From the NCBI RefSeq assembly GCF_004362015.1, contig NZ_SNWW01000001.1, positions 1 to 64,000 of the forward strand: a DNA stretch of 64,000 bases, read 5' to 3'. The notes below the pieces were generated by a model, which made no database searches, had not been told where the DNA came from, and saw only the letters and a program-made list of their open reading frames with translations. This DNA comes from Flavobacterium chryseum (GTDB lineage Bacteria > Bacteroidota > Bacteroidia > Flavobacteriales > Flavobacteriaceae). Both the position numbers and the translations under genes were made by a program. Positions within the stretch are counted from its first letter, which is position 1. Each line of letters begins with the position of its first letter. This document shows, one piece after another, positions 41,767-51,599 of this stretch.

Positions 41767-44235
41767 TTATCTAAAAAATACCCTTTTGACACGTTGTGAA
41801 ATACCTGCCAGAATTTCATACGGAATTGTTTTTAAAGCATTTGCAATTTCAGTAACGGTTGGATTTTCTCCAAAAATAATTACTGAATCGCCTTCTTTAC
41901 AATCAATTTTGCTCACATCAACCATCAACATATCCATACAAATACTTCCCGTAATTGGTGCTTTCTGGTTTTTGATCATAACATACCCTATTCCATTTCC
42001 CCATAATCTCGAAATTCCATCAGCATAACCAATCGGGATTGTGGCGATTCTAGTTTCTTTTTCAGCCATAAAACGGCGGCCGTAACCCACGCTGTCGCCT
42101 GCGGGAATGGTGCGAACCTGAGAAATAATCGATTTTAAAGTGCCCACATTTTCCAGATATTTTTGTTCTGATGCATCATTCGAAACTCCGTACAATCCGA
42201 TTCCTAATCGGACCATATTAAATTGAGCCGAAGGAAAATTACTAATTCCGGAGGTGTTCAAAATATGTCGAATTGGATTTACTTTTAATTCTGTCATTAA
42301 TTTTGATGATAATTTCTCGAATAAATTGATCTGAGAAATCACAAAATCATAATGGTTCATATCGTCGCTTGTGGCCAAATGCGATAAAACACTCTGAATA
42401 CGAACGGTTGAATTGCCTTTCAAAGTAGCAATTAATTCATCAATTGTATTGGCTTCAAAACCCAATCGGTGCATTCCTGTATCTAACTTTATATGAATAG
42501 GAAAATCTTTTAAATTCTTTTCTCGAGCAATTTTCAAAAAAGCATTTAAGCCTTTTATACTGTAAATTTCGGGTTCTAACTGATATTGAATAATCGAGGC
42601 AAAACTCGTCGATTCCGGATTCAAAACCATAATTGGCAATTTGATTCCGCCATTTTTAAGTGAAATTCCTTCATCAGCGAAAGCCACACCTAAATAATCA
42701 ACTTTATGGTGTTCGAGTAATTTTGCAATTTCCAAACCACCGTTTCCGTAACCAAATGCTTTTACCATTACCATCATTTTTACATCGCTGGCTAGTTTTG
42801 ATTTAAAGAAATTCAGGTTATGACTTATCGAATTTAAGTTGATTTCGAGAATCGTTTCATGCGTTTTTTCTTCGAGCAAAGTCACGATTTCTTCAAACTG
42901 AAATGATCTTGCTCCTTTTATTAAAATAGTTTCGTTTGCGAAGTTTAAACTTTCAAAATTGGCTGTAAATTCTGCCGTATTTTGAAACATAATGCTTTTC
43001 GGGAATTTGTCCTTAAAAGAAGAAATAGTTGTCCCGATTCCTATAACTCGGTTTATTTTGTTATCTAAAATTAGTTGCGCTACTTTAGAATATAGTTCTT
43101 CGTTTGAAAATCCGCTTTGAAAAATATCGGATAAAATAACCGTTTTAGAGGCATTCTTTTTTTGGCTTTCCAGAAAGTCTAAAGCAATTTTTAGCGACTG
43201 AAAATCAGAACTGTAACTATCATCAATAATACTGCAATTGTTGATTCCGTTTTTAACTTCCAAACGCATTTCTACCGGATACAGCATTTGCATACGGTTT
43301 TGAATTGTTGCGGAATTATATTGATAATAAAGCAAAACCAACAAACAGGAAATTGCATTTTCTATAGAAGCTGAATCCTGGAACGGAATTTCCAAATTAA
43401 AAATCTCGTTTTTATATTCATATTTAATAACCGTTATGTCGTCTTTAGTTTCTTTCTTTAAAACAAAAACATCTGCTGATTGATCTGAAAAACTCCAGGA
43501 AAAAAGTTTTCGTTCACTTAGAAAATTCTCTTTAGAAAAATCAACTAAACATTGATCAACAAGTTCATTTTTTTGATAAATGACTATTTTTGATTTTTTG
43601 AAAAGCTGTAATTTCTCTTTGATTTTTTGTTCTAAATTTTCAAAACCTTCGTCGTGTGCAGAACCAATATTGGTTAGAACTCCAATATTTGGCTTGATGA
43701 TTTTTTCGAGATTGACCATTTCATTCACCGTAGAAATTCCGGCTTCGAAAATACCCAAATTATGTTTTTCATTAATGGCAATTACAGACAAAGGAACACC
43801 AACCTGGGAGTTGTAACTTTTCGGGCTTCTGATAATATTATAATCCGGACTCAGTAAAAAGTTGAGCCATTCTTTTACAATCGTTTTGCCATTACTTCCG
43901 GTCAATCCGATAATAGGAAAATTAAAAAGATCACGATAATAACCTGCAAATTCCTGCAAAGCCTTTAATGAATCATTTACAACCAGAAAATTGGCTTTTC
44001 CTTCATAATTATCCGGTATATATTGCACGACAAAATTCTGAACGCCTTTTTCTATAAGTTCCGGAATGTACAAATGGGCATCATTATTTATACCTGATAA
44101 AGCAAAAAATAAAGTTTGAAAACCGTTTTGCAACGAACGGCTGTCTATAGAAATATGATCGATAAAAATATCCGTTTCCTGACCAATAAATTTGGCGTCG
44201 AGAACTGAAATTAGGCTTTTTAAGTTTATGCTCAT
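41767..44235 (-). CDS. Bifunctional MurF (UDP-MurNAc-tripeptide-D-Ala-D-Ala ligase) / alanine racemase
   Basis: An 822-aa fusion. The Mur ligase half (1 to about 455) has IIGLTGSNGKTIVKEWL (ATP loop), then SYNSQVGVPLSVIAINE and LTNIGSAHDEGF. The racemase half (from about 465) has the PLP-lysine region MVMVKAFGYGNGGLE (K near 490), KLDTGMHRLGFE, VRLGIGLYG and the C-terminal SICMDMLMVDVS. It joins synthesis of D-alanine and its incorporation in peptidoglycan precursors. This fusion is common in Bacteroidota. The PLP-lysine stretch reads KAFGYGNG where the classic form is KADAYGHG. Confidence 0.92.
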   Translation of the reverse strand: MSINLKSLISVLDAKFIGQETDIFIDHISIDSRSLQNGFQTLFFALSGINNDAHLYIPELIEKGVQNFVVQYIPDNYEGKANFLVVNDSLKALQEFAGYYRDLFNFPIIGLTGSNGKTIVKEWLNFLLSPDYNIIRSPKSYNSQVGVPLSVIAINEKHNLGIFEAGISTVNEMVNLEKIIKPNIGVLTNIGSAHDEGFENLEQKIKEKLQLFKKSKIVIYQKNELVDQCLVDFSKENFLSERKLFSWSFSDQSADVFVLKKETKDDITVIKYEYKNEIFNLEIPFQDSASIENAISCLLVLLYYQYNSATIQNRMQMLYPVEMRLEVKNGINNCSIIDDSYSSDFQSLKIALDFLESQKKNASKTVILSDIFQSGFSNEELYSKVAQLILDNKINRVIGIGTTISSFKDKFPKSIMFQNTAEFTANFESLNFANETILIKGARSFQFEEIVTLLEEKTHETILEINLNSISHNLNFFKSKLASDVKMMVMVKAFGYGNGGLEIAKLLEHHKVDYLGVAFADEGISLKNGGIKLPIMVLNPESTSFASIIQYQLEPEIYSIKGLNAFLKIAREKNLKDFPIHIKLDTGMHRLGFEANTIDELIATLKGNSTVRIQSVLSHLATSDDMNHYDFVISQINLFEKLSSKLMTELKVNPIRHILNTSGISNFPSAQFNMVRLGIGLYGVSNDASEQKYLENVGTLKSIISQVRTIPAGDSVGYGRRFMAEKETRIATIPIGYADGISRLWGNGIGYVMIKNQKAPITGSICMDMLMVDVSKIDCKEGDSVIIFGENPTVTEIANALKTIPYEILAGISQRVKRVFFR

Positions 44236-44269
44236 TTAGGGAATTTCTTTTGTCAAATTTAAAAAAAGG

Positions 44270-44548
44270 TTTGCCACGAATTTCACAAATTTTCAGGAAT
44301 TATTTATATTAAACTGCTTAAAAAGTTAACCACAAATTCGCCAATTATTTTCACGAAGATTTAAAAAGATTTGAGCAGATGTGCACAGATTTTTTACTAA
44401 TCAAATCGGCTTATATCTGCTTGAATCTGCGTGAAACCATTAAGCGATTTAAAAATAAGCCAGAGATTAAAAATCCAATGAAATTAATTGTAATCTGTGG
44501 CAAAAAATTAAAAATAATTTAGTGAAAATTTGTGAAATTCGTGGCAAA
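44270..44548. repeat. Large nested palindromic element (CGTGGCAAA and CACGNAGAT types)
   Basis: Outer arms TTTGCCACGAATTTCACAAA at 44270 and its complement to 44548 enclose an inner TTTTCACGAAGATTT ... ATCTGCGTGAAAC palindrome (44351-44436) and an AATCTGTGGCAAAA motif. It fills most of the gap 44236-44591. Its right arm supplies a spurious N-terminal extension to the next reading frame. Confidence 0.75.
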
Positions 44549-44591
44549 AAAAATTATTATATTTGTTGAAGACCACAAAATTTTCCTCATT

Positions 44592-45197
44592 TTGAAAAAA
44601 ATCCTTCCTGTCTTCTCCTATATTTTGCATCCGATTTTTATCTCGATGTATGCTACTTTATTTTATTTGTTTTGTAAGGGGGATATTTTTACAACTCAGG
44701 AAAAATATTATGTTTTGTTTCAAATTCTGATCATTACAGTTATAGTGCCAATATTGTTTTTTTTGTTGCTTCGTTCAACGGGACATGTAAAATCAGTTAT
44801 GATTCATGAAACTTCGCAGCGCAAAATCCCACTTATTTTACAATGTTTTCTATATATATTGTTGGTAAAAAGAAGCATTGTTATAGCGCGTTATCCTGAA
44901 CTTCATTTCTTTTTTCTGGGAGCTTTGTTCAGTACAATTTTAGCTTTAGTTTGTTCGCTTTTTCAAATAAAAGCAAGTCTGCATATGCTGGCTATTAGTT
45001 CGCTTGCGATTTTTGTAATCGGATTGAATATTCATTTACAAATGCAAAATCCATATTGGGCTGCGCTTTTAATATTATTAACTGGCATTGTAGCGTCGTC
45101 TCGTTTGGTCATGGAAGCGCACTCTAACAACGAATTGCTAATTGGCACATTTATCGGAATATTTCCGCAATTGCTCTTCTTATATTTGTGGTTATAG
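44592..45197 (+). CDS. Multi-pass membrane protein of unknown function
   Basis: A protein of about 200 aa with six or so membrane helices (VFSYILHPIFISMYATLFY, ILIITVIVPILFFLLL, FLGALFSTILALVCSLF, MLAISSLAIFVIGLNIHL and a C-terminal one). An ATG at 44532 exists but lies inside the dispersed repeat and would add a repeat-encoded segment; TTG at 44592, giving LKKILPVFSYILHP, is preferred. Few charged residues (KSVMIHETSQRKIP) mark one loop. It overlaps the convergent porin gene by 6 bases. I do not recognise a named family. Confidence 0.7.
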   Translation: MKKILPVFSYILHPIFISMYATLFYLFCKGDIFTTQEKYYVLFQILIITVIVPILFFLLLRSTGHVKSVMIHETSQRKIPLILQCFLYILLVKRSIVIARYPELHFFFLGALFSTILALVCSLFQIKASLHMLAISSLAIFVIGLNIHLQMQNPYWAALLILLTGIVASSRLVMEAHSNNELLIGTFIGIFPQLLFLYLWL

Positions 45198-45896
45198 AAT
45201 ATAGAAAATCAAACCAATATTCATTGTTTTTACCTCCAAATCTGATCCTGAAAGGGTTCTTACATTATTAAACAAAGGGTTTAAGCCGTAATACATATAA
45301 ACGTTCCAGGTATTATACCCTGCTGATATATAAGGACCATATTGAAATTTATTAATATCAGAATTGTTTACGACTTTATACGTAGTTTCTCCGTCATCTA
45401 AAGTAGATTTGGTCGAGAAAGCATAGCTTAATTTAATTCCGGCATAAATTCTCCAAAACTTAGTACTTTCATAAGTAGAATTTCTCCATCGAAACTCAAT
45501 AGGAAGATCTACTAAATATTGTCGGTATTTATTAGATACAATTTCATTATAGTCATTTACATTATAAACCAATGCACCACTTCCATCTTTAGAAATCGTC
45601 AGGTTCTGAAAAAAGTTCTGATAACTTAATCCTAAACCCGCAGCAATAGCCATAGTTCTTTTTTTATTGATAGGCATATCACGAAGAAATCCGGCAGAAA
45701 GTCCGGCAGAAAACTTATCCTGTCTAAGCCCTTGCGGAATCTGGGACAAGAGATTGTAGGTAACCGAAAAATAAAACTGATCTTCACGATACAAAGAATC
45801 GATTTTTATAACAGGTTCTATTTTTGGTTTTTCTTCTTCCTGAGAAAAAACATTAAAAAAAGAAACTAAAAATAAACAACTAAAAAGGATTCGCAT
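45192..45896 (-). CDS. Outer-membrane beta-barrel protein (porin family)
   Basis: A 234-aa protein from ATG 45896 with signal peptide MRILFSCLFLVSFFNVFSQ. The mature sequence alternates hydrophobic and polar strands with conserved Gly/aromatic ends (QFYFSVTYNLLSQIPQG, AGLSAGFLRDMPINKKR, FWRIYAGIKLSYAF, YGPYISAGYNTWNVYMYYGL, MNIGLIFYIL), typical of an eight- to ten-stranded OMP_b-brl_2/PorT-like barrel. A PorT role in type IX secretion is possible but not shown. A ten-codon longer start is unlikely because the signal starts at MRIL. Confidence 0.75.
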   Translation of the reverse strand: MRILFSCLFLVSFFNVFSQEEEKPKIEPVIKIDSLYREDQFYFSVTYNLLSQIPQGLRQDKFSAGLSAGFLRDMPINKKRTMAIAAGLGLSYQNFFQNLTISKDGSGALVYNVNDYNEIVSNKYRQYLVDLPIEFRWRNSTYESTKFWRIYAGIKLSYAFSTKSTLDDGETTYKVVNNSDINKFQYGPYISAGYNTWNVYMYYGLNPLFNNVRTLSGSDLEVKTMNIGLIFYIL

Positions 45897-46096
45897 ATTG
45901 TATTTTGGTTTTAAGGAGGTTTTCAAGTAAACGTTTTTTAGAGTTGATTTATTTCACTTACAAATATAATATAATGATAGTTCAAGATAGGATTAATTAT
46001 GCTCTTTTTCATAAAGAATACAATCTATTCCTGAAGAATTTTTAATAAAAATGCAATAGAATCAAAAAAACAAATCGATTATTCATTGCTCTTTTA

Positions 46097-46104
46097 TACC
46101 TTTG
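46097..46104 (+). promoter_or_regulatory. -7 box immediately before the His-rich gene
   Basis: TACCTTTG matches TAnnTTTG and ends six bases before ATG 46111. Transcription would begin at or within a few bases of the start codon, so the mRNA may be leaderless. No -33 element is clear. Confidence 0.45.
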
Positions 46105-46110
46105 TCCTGC

Positions 46111-46464
46111 ATGAAAAAAAGACAACTCATATTAAGTGTTTCTTTGGCTCTAACAGTATTGTTCTCAATATTGTTTCAGTCGATACACAGTTATGAGCAT
46201 ATTGTTAAGCAGCTTTCAGAAAAACAATGCCATCACAATTATAGTGATCCGAGTGGCGAAATAACACACGAGCATCATAATTACGATCTTTGTTATGTAT
46301 GTCATTTTACTTTTGCAAGTTATATAGTTCCTCAGGAATTTGCTTTTCAATTTCATACTTTCAATCAGGACATTCCTTATTTCTTTACGCTTTCAGAAAA
46401 AATATTTTCGGCTTCAGAAAGCGCTTATTTATTACGTGGTCCGCCCACAGCTCTAGTTTCTTAG
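46111..46464 (+). CDS. Small His/Cys-rich secreted protein
   Basis: A 117-aa protein from ATG 46111 (the upstream TTG is part of a -7 box). An N-terminal hydrophobic signal or anchor (LILSVSLALTVLFSILF) is followed by QCHHNYSDPSGEITHEHHNY and DLCYVCHF, so six His and three Cys (including CxxC) are packed into about 30 residues, suggesting transition-metal binding. It precedes a TonB-dependent receptor gene by 160 bases on the same strand, so a joint role in metal uptake or sensing is inferred. I do not recognise a Pfam family with certainty. Confidence 0.75.
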   Translation: MKKRQLILSVSLALTVLFSILFQSIHSYEHIVKQLSEKQCHHNYSDPSGEITHEHHNYDLCYVCHFTFASYIVPQEFAFQFHTFNQDIPYFFTLSEKIFSASESAYLLRGPPTALVS

Positions 46465-46623
46465 ATTTCGAAATATTCGAAATAAAAATCAAACTCTTTT
46501 ATCGAAAAAAAACTTTGGGTTTCCCAGTCTTGCAATTGTTTCAGGATTGGAAAGCTTTACTGTTATTTTATTTTTTTCATCTAAAAAGAGAAAAAATTCA
46601 ATTAACTATAGCATCATTTTCAA

Positions 46624-48834
46624 ATGAAAAAAATTATAATTGCCCTTATTTTAGGGTTTTCGGGCCTACTTTCTGCTCAAAATTCTGTTTCAGGAATCGT
46701 TACAAATCTTGAAAATAACCCCTTGCCAGGCGTTTCTGTTTATGCTCCTGAATTACATAAAGGAACCACAACTGACGAGAACGGAAAATACGAATTTAAA
46801 AATCTTCCTAACGGAAGTTTACGCCTTGCTTTTGCTTTTGTCGGTTTTACTACACAAAACAAAACTATCGCTAAATTATTAAAAGAAAACACTTTAGATG
46901 TTGTTCTTTCGGAATCTATTTTTGAAATGGATGAAGTTGTCGTTTCAACTCCTTTCAACAAATTACAATCGCAAAACGTAATGAAAGTCGAACATGAAAG
47001 CATCAAAACGTTGCAGCAAAAAGGAACTTCAACATTGATTGAAGGTTTGGCGACTATTCCCGGAGTTTCGCAAATTTCGACAGGAACTTCTATCGGGAAA
47101 CCAGTAATTCGCGGACTTAGCGGAAATCGTGTTTTGGTTTATTCGCAAGGTGTTCGTATCGAAAATCAACAATTTGGAGACGAACATGGTTTAGGCTTAA
47201 ACGATGCCGGAATCGAAAGTGTTGAAGTAATTAAAGGACCGGCTTCATTATTATACGGCTCTGATGCTTTGGGCGGTGTTTTATATTTTAATCCTGAAAA
47301 GTTTGCTGATGCGAATACTTTTAAAGCAAATTTTAGTCAAAAATATTTCACGAATACACAAGGAAGCAATTCATCAATTGGATTAAAAACGTCTACAGAT
47401 AATTGGAAGTTTCTGGCTCGCGGAAGTTTCAACACTCATTCTGATTACAAAATTGGCGATAACGGCGATCGCGTAACGAACACACGTTATAACGAAACCG
47501 ATTTTAAAACCGGAATTGGCTACAGCAACTCGACTTTCTCAAGTGTTTTACGATACAATTACAATAAATTAGACTTAGGAATTCCGGAAGACGGAATTGG
47601 CGAGCAATCTTCAAGCAAAGACACTCAATTTCCGAGACAGGGAATTTTCAATCATTTATTGAGTTTAAACAATGTTATCTTCTTTGAAAATTCAAAATTA
47701 GACGTTGATTTGGGTTATATCGCCAATGACAGAAGTGAATTTGAAGACAGCAACACTGCTTCTCTTCGCATGAAACTGAACACTTTAAACTACAATGTAA
47801 AATATCATTTTCCGAAATTAGGCAAAATTGAAACCATTTTAGGTGTTCAGGGAATGCACCAAACCAATACTAATTTTGGTGAAGAATATTTAATTCCGGA
47901 TGCAAAAACAAATGATTTTGGCGTTTTTGGAACCGGAAATTACGAATGGGGAAATAGCGTTTTACAAGCCGGATTACGTTTCGACAACAGAAACATTACC
48001 TCTGAAGCACACGGAATTGAAGGTGAAGAAGGATATTTTCAGGCTTTAGACAAATCATTCGATAGTTTTAATGCTTCTTTGGGATACAAAACGAAACTCG
48101 CAGAACCGTTAACGCTTCGATTGAATGTAGCAACTGGTTTTAGAGCGCCAAATTTAGCCGAATTAACTTCAAACGGAGTTCATGAAGGAACTAATAGATA
48201 TGAAATTGGAAATGCTGATTTGAAAACGGAGCAAAACGTTCAGACTGATTTGAATTTAGAATACAAAAATTCGCATTTTGAGTTTTTCGTAAACGGATTT
48301 TACAACCATATCAACAATTATATCTATACATCACCTACTGGAGAAACCCGAGATGATAATGATGTTTTTGCTTATATTCAGGATAATGCAAAATTATATG
48401 GTGGCGAAGTTGGATTGCATTTTCATCCGCATCCTTTAGACTGGCTGCATTTTGAAACGAGTTTTGAAACTGTAACGGGTAAAAAAGACAACAATGATTA
48501 TTTGCCTTTAATTCCTGCCAATAACTGGAATAATACGATTAGAACTGAATTTAAAATCAAAAACTGGTTAGAGGAAGGTTATGCAACTTTAAACGTTTCT
48601 TCGACTTTTGATCAGGATAATGTAAGTGGTTTCGAAACGGCTTCTAAAGGATATACTTTGGTAAATTTAGGTTTAGGAGGAACTGTAAAATTAGGAAAAA
48701 CAGCTTTTGATGTAAACCTGAACGGAAACAATTTATTAGATAAAAGTTACATCGCGCATCTTTCAAGATTAAAAACAGATGGTATTCCGAACATTGGAAG
48801 AAATATTGTTCTGGGTGTGAATTTCAACTTATAA
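46624..48834 (+). CDS. TonB-dependent receptor, possibly for metal uptake
   Basis: A 736-aa outer-membrane receptor. Signal peptide MKKIIIALILGFSGLLSAQ; carboxypeptidase-regulatory-like domain (SVSGIVTNLENNPLPGVSVY, about 20-100); plug with GKPVIRGLSGNRVLVYSQGV and IESVEVIKGPASLLYGSDAL; then a 22-strand barrel containing TGFRAPNLAELTSNG. His-rich loops (GLHFHPHPLDWLHFE) and the C-terminal YIAHLSRLK...NIGRNI pattern recall ZnuD-type zinc receptors, but this is a recollection. The His/Cys-rich gene upstream supports a metal substrate. Confidence 0.88.
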   Translation: MKKIIIALILGFSGLLSAQNSVSGIVTNLENNPLPGVSVYAPELHKGTTTDENGKYEFKNLPNGSLRLAFAFVGFTTQNKTIAKLLKENTLDVVLSESIFEMDEVVVSTPFNKLQSQNVMKVEHESIKTLQQKGTSTLIEGLATIPGVSQISTGTSIGKPVIRGLSGNRVLVYSQGVRIENQQFGDEHGLGLNDAGIESVEVIKGPASLLYGSDALGGVLYFNPEKFADANTFKANFSQKYFTNTQGSNSSIGLKTSTDNWKFLARGSFNTHSDYKIGDNGDRVTNTRYNETDFKTGIGYSNSTFSSVLRYNYNKLDLGIPEDGIGEQSSSKDTQFPRQGIFNHLLSLNNVIFFENSKLDVDLGYIANDRSEFEDSNTASLRMKLNTLNYNVKYHFPKLGKIETILGVQGMHQTNTNFGEEYLIPDAKTNDFGVFGTGNYEWGNSVLQAGLRFDNRNITSEAHGIEGEEGYFQALDKSFDSFNASLGYKTKLAEPLTLRLNVATGFRAPNLAELTSNGVHEGTNRYEIGNADLKTEQNVQTDLNLEYKNSHFEFFVNGFYNHINNYIYTSPTGETRDDNDVFAYIQDNAKLYGGEVGLHFHPHPLDWLHFETSFETVTGKKDNNDYLPLIPANNWNNTIRTEFKIKNWLEEGYATLNVSSTFDQDNVSGFETASKGYTLVNLGLGGTVKLGKTAFDVNLNGNNLLDKSYIAHLSRLKTDGIPNIGRNIVLGVNFNL

Positions 48835-48840
48835 ATTTTT

Positions 48841-48992
48841 AATTTAACCGCAAAGAACGCAAAGTTTTTTACACATACTTGTTTTTAAAAACGCAAAGTT
48901 CACAAAGTTAGGATCAATACAAAGCTTTGCAAACTTTGTGTTTTCTAAAGATACTTGTGAGATAAAATCTTTGCGCACTTTGCGGTTAAATT
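48841..48992. repeat. Palindrome with AATTTAACCGCAAAG arms
   Basis: AATTTAACCGCAAAG (48841-48855) and its complement (48978-48992) flank several AACGCAAAGTT/CAAACTTTG copies. It occupies most of the gap between the receptor and the peptidase gene. Confidence 0.75.
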
Positions 48993-49010
48993 TTATTCCA
49001 CGAAAAGTGC

Positions 49011-49018
49011 TATTTTTG
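49011..49018 (+). promoter_or_regulatory. -7 box of the prolyl oligopeptidase gene
   Basis: TATTTTTG matches TAnnTTTG 23 bases before ATG 49041, just after the palindromic repeat. No -33 at normal distance. Confidence 0.5.
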
Positions 49019-49040
49019 TTACAACCGACAAACTTAAACT

Positions 49041-51146
49041 ATGAAAAAAACAATTCTTATAATGGCAATAACTACTGCAGGAATTTCATTTGGACAAAAT
49101 ATTAAATATCCCGAAACTAAAAAAGGCGAAACCGTTGATCTTTATTTTGACACTAAAGTAAGCGATCCGTATCGTTGGCTTGAAGATGATAAATCGGCCG
49201 AAACCGGTGCCTGGGTAAAAGCAGAAAATGAAGTTACTTATGGTTATTTAGATAAAATTCCGTTTCGTTCAGCACTTAAAACGCGAATGGAAAAACTTTG
49301 GAATTATGAAAAAATAGGAGCTCCTTCAATTGAAGGGAAATTTACTTATTATTCTAAAAATAACGGACTTCAAAATCAATCTGTTATTTACAGAAAAGAT
49401 GAAAATGGTAAAGAAGAAGTTTTTCTGGATCCGAATACTTTTTCCAAAGATGGAACAACTTCGCTTGGCGGTTTAGATTTTTCTAAAGATGGAAACAAAG
49501 CAGCCTATTCTATTTCTGAAGGCGGAAGCGACTGGAGAAAAGTAATTATCATTGATGCTTTATCAAAAAAAATTGTTGAAGACACTTTAGTCGATGTAAA
49601 ATTTAGCGGGGTTTCATGGTTAGGAAATGAAGGTTTTTATTATTCCAGTTATGACAAACCAAAAGGAAGCGAATTATCTGCGAAAACAGACCAGCATAAA
49701 TTGTATTTCCACAAGTTGGGAACTTCTCAAAAAGAAGATAAAGTGATTTTTGGTGCCGATCAAAAAAGAAGATATATTGGAGGTTACGTTACCGAAGACA
49801 ATCATTATTTAGTCATTACAGCAGCCAATTCTACTTACGGAAATGAGCTTTACATTAAAGACTTAACAATTCCAAACAGTGCCATTATTCCCATTGTAGA
49901 TAATTTTAACAGCGACAATTCTATTATAGAAAACGAAGGAACTAAATTGTTTATCGAAACCGATCTTAATGCGCCAAACAAACGTGTTGTTTCAGTAGAT
50001 TTTAGCAATCCGAAACCTGAAAACTGGAAAGATTTTATCAAAGAAACTGAAAATGTTTTGTCGCCTTCAACCGGTGGCGGATATTTTTTTGCCAATTACA
50101 CTAAAGATGCTGTTTCACTGGTATTACAATATGATTATAGCGGGAAACTGGTTCGTGAAATCAAACTTCCTGCCGTAGGAACTGCAGGCGGATTTGGAGG
50201 AAAAAAGCATGAAAAAGCATTATATTACAGCTTTACCAATTATACAACTCCCGGAAGTATTTTTTCTTTTGATCCTAAATCAGGCAAATCAGAAGTATAT
50301 CAAAAACCTAAAGTGGATTTTAAAAGTGAAGATTACGAATCTAAACAAGTTTTCTATACTTCAAAAGACGGAACAAAAATTCCGATGATTATCACTTATA
50401 AAAAAGGAATAAAATTAAACAGTAAAAACCCAACCATTCTTTACGGTTACGGTGGTTTCAATATTAGTTTAACGCCTGCTTTTAGTATTTCGAATGCCGT
50501 TTGGATGGAAAATGGCGGCGTGTATGCTGTTGCCAATTTAAGAGGCGGCGGTGAGTATGGAAAAAAATGGCACGATGCAGGAACTAAATTGCATAAACAA
50601 AATGTGTTTGATGATTTTATCGCTGCCGCGGAATATTTAATCGCTCAAAAATATACTTCATCTGATTTCTTAGCAATTCGCGGAGGTTCTAATGGAGGTT
50701 TATTGGTTGGAGCAACAATGACGCAACGTCCTGATTTAATGAAAGTAGCATTACCTGCCGTTGGCGTTATGGACATGTTACGTTATCACACTTTTACAGC
50801 CGGCGCTGGTTGGGCTTATGATTATGGAACTGCACAGGACAACAAGGAAATGTTTGAATACCTTAAAGGATATTCTCCTGTTCAAAACGTAAAAAAAGGA
50901 GTTCACTATCCTGCAACAATGGTAACTACTGGAGATCATGATGATCGTGTAGTTCCTGCGCATAGTTTTAAATTTGCTGCTGAACTGCAAGACAAACAAA
51001 CGGGAGATAATCCGGTTTTGATTCGTATTGATGTAAAAGCAGGTCACGGAGCAGGAAAATCTGTTGCGGCAACAATTCAGGAAAATGTAGACATTCAGGC
51101 ATTCACGCTTTACAATATGGGATTTAAAGAATTACCAAAAAAGTAA
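49041..51146 (+). CDS. Prolyl oligopeptidase (S9A family), secreted
   Basis: A 701-aa serine peptidase cutting after proline in short peptides. A signal peptide (MKKTILIMAITTAGISFGQ) predicts periplasmic location. The N-terminus of the mature protein has YPETKKGETVDLYFDTKVSD and PYRWLEDD, then a seven-blade propeller. The catalytic domain has GYGGF, Ser550 in RGGSNGGLL, Asp635 in GDHDDRVVP and His669 in AGHGAGK, the complete triad. Proteins of this class are well known from Flavobacterium/Elizabethkingia (proline-specific endopeptidase). Single gene. Confidence 0.95.
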   Translation: MKKTILIMAITTAGISFGQNIKYPETKKGETVDLYFDTKVSDPYRWLEDDKSAETGAWVKAENEVTYGYLDKIPFRSALKTRMEKLWNYEKIGAPSIEGKFTYYSKNNGLQNQSVIYRKDENGKEEVFLDPNTFSKDGTTSLGGLDFSKDGNKAAYSISEGGSDWRKVIIIDALSKKIVEDTLVDVKFSGVSWLGNEGFYYSSYDKPKGSELSAKTDQHKLYFHKLGTSQKEDKVIFGADQKRRYIGGYVTEDNHYLVITAANSTYGNELYIKDLTIPNSAIIPIVDNFNSDNSIIENEGTKLFIETDLNAPNKRVVSVDFSNPKPENWKDFIKETENVLSPSTGGGYFFANYTKDAVSLVLQYDYSGKLVREIKLPAVGTAGGFGGKKHEKALYYSFTNYTTPGSIFSFDPKSGKSEVYQKPKVDFKSEDYESKQVFYTSKDGTKIPMIITYKKGIKLNSKNPTILYGYGGFNISLTPAFSISNAVWMENGGVYAVANLRGGGEYGKKWHDAGTKLHKQNVFDDFIAAAEYLIAQKYTSSDFLAIRGGSNGGLLVGATMTQRPDLMKVALPAVGVMDMLRYHTFTAGAGWAYDYGTAQDNKEMFEYLKGYSPVQNVKKGVHYPATMVTTGDHDDRVVPAHSFKFAAELQDKQTGDNPVLIRIDVKAGHGAGKSVAATIQENVDIQAFTLYNMGFKELPKK

Positions 51147-51219
51147 AATTTTTAACTCTTCATTTTTAGCCACAAATCCGCAAATTATTTTTTTTGGATT
51201 TGTGGCTTTATTTTGTATT

Positions 51220-51562
51220 TCACGCAGATCTAAGCCGATTTAATTAGTAAAAAATCTTTGCCCATCTGCTCAAATTTTTTTAAATCTGCGTGGAAATAAT
51301 TCGTAGAAATTAGTGCAATTCGTGGCAAACTTTTTTACTAATCTGTAAGCCGATTTAATCAATAAAAAATCTGTCCCCATCTGCTCAAATCTTTTAAAAT
51401 CTGCGTGAAAATAATTCGTGGAAATTAGTGCAATTCGTGGCAACTTTTTTTACTAATCTGTAAGCTGATTTAATCAATAAAAAATCTGTGCCCATCTGCT
51501 CAAACCTTTTTAAATCTGCGTGAAAAAATAATTCGTGGAAATTAGTGCAATTCGTGGCAAAC
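51220..51562. repeat. Tandem array, three copies of a 115-base unit
   Basis: The landmark GC(C/T)GATTTAAT occurs at 51234, 51349 and 51464, exactly 115 bases apart, and each unit ends with AATCTGCGTG...AATTCGTGG.AATTAGTGCAATTCGTGGCAA. The three units differ at only a few positions. It fills the gap between the peptidase and oxidoreductase genes. The unit combines the CACGCAGAT and CGTGGCAAA motifs seen elsewhere. Confidence 0.85.
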
Positions 51563-51599
51563 CTTTTTTTAAATTTGAAAGAACTAAAAAACCAGAAAA

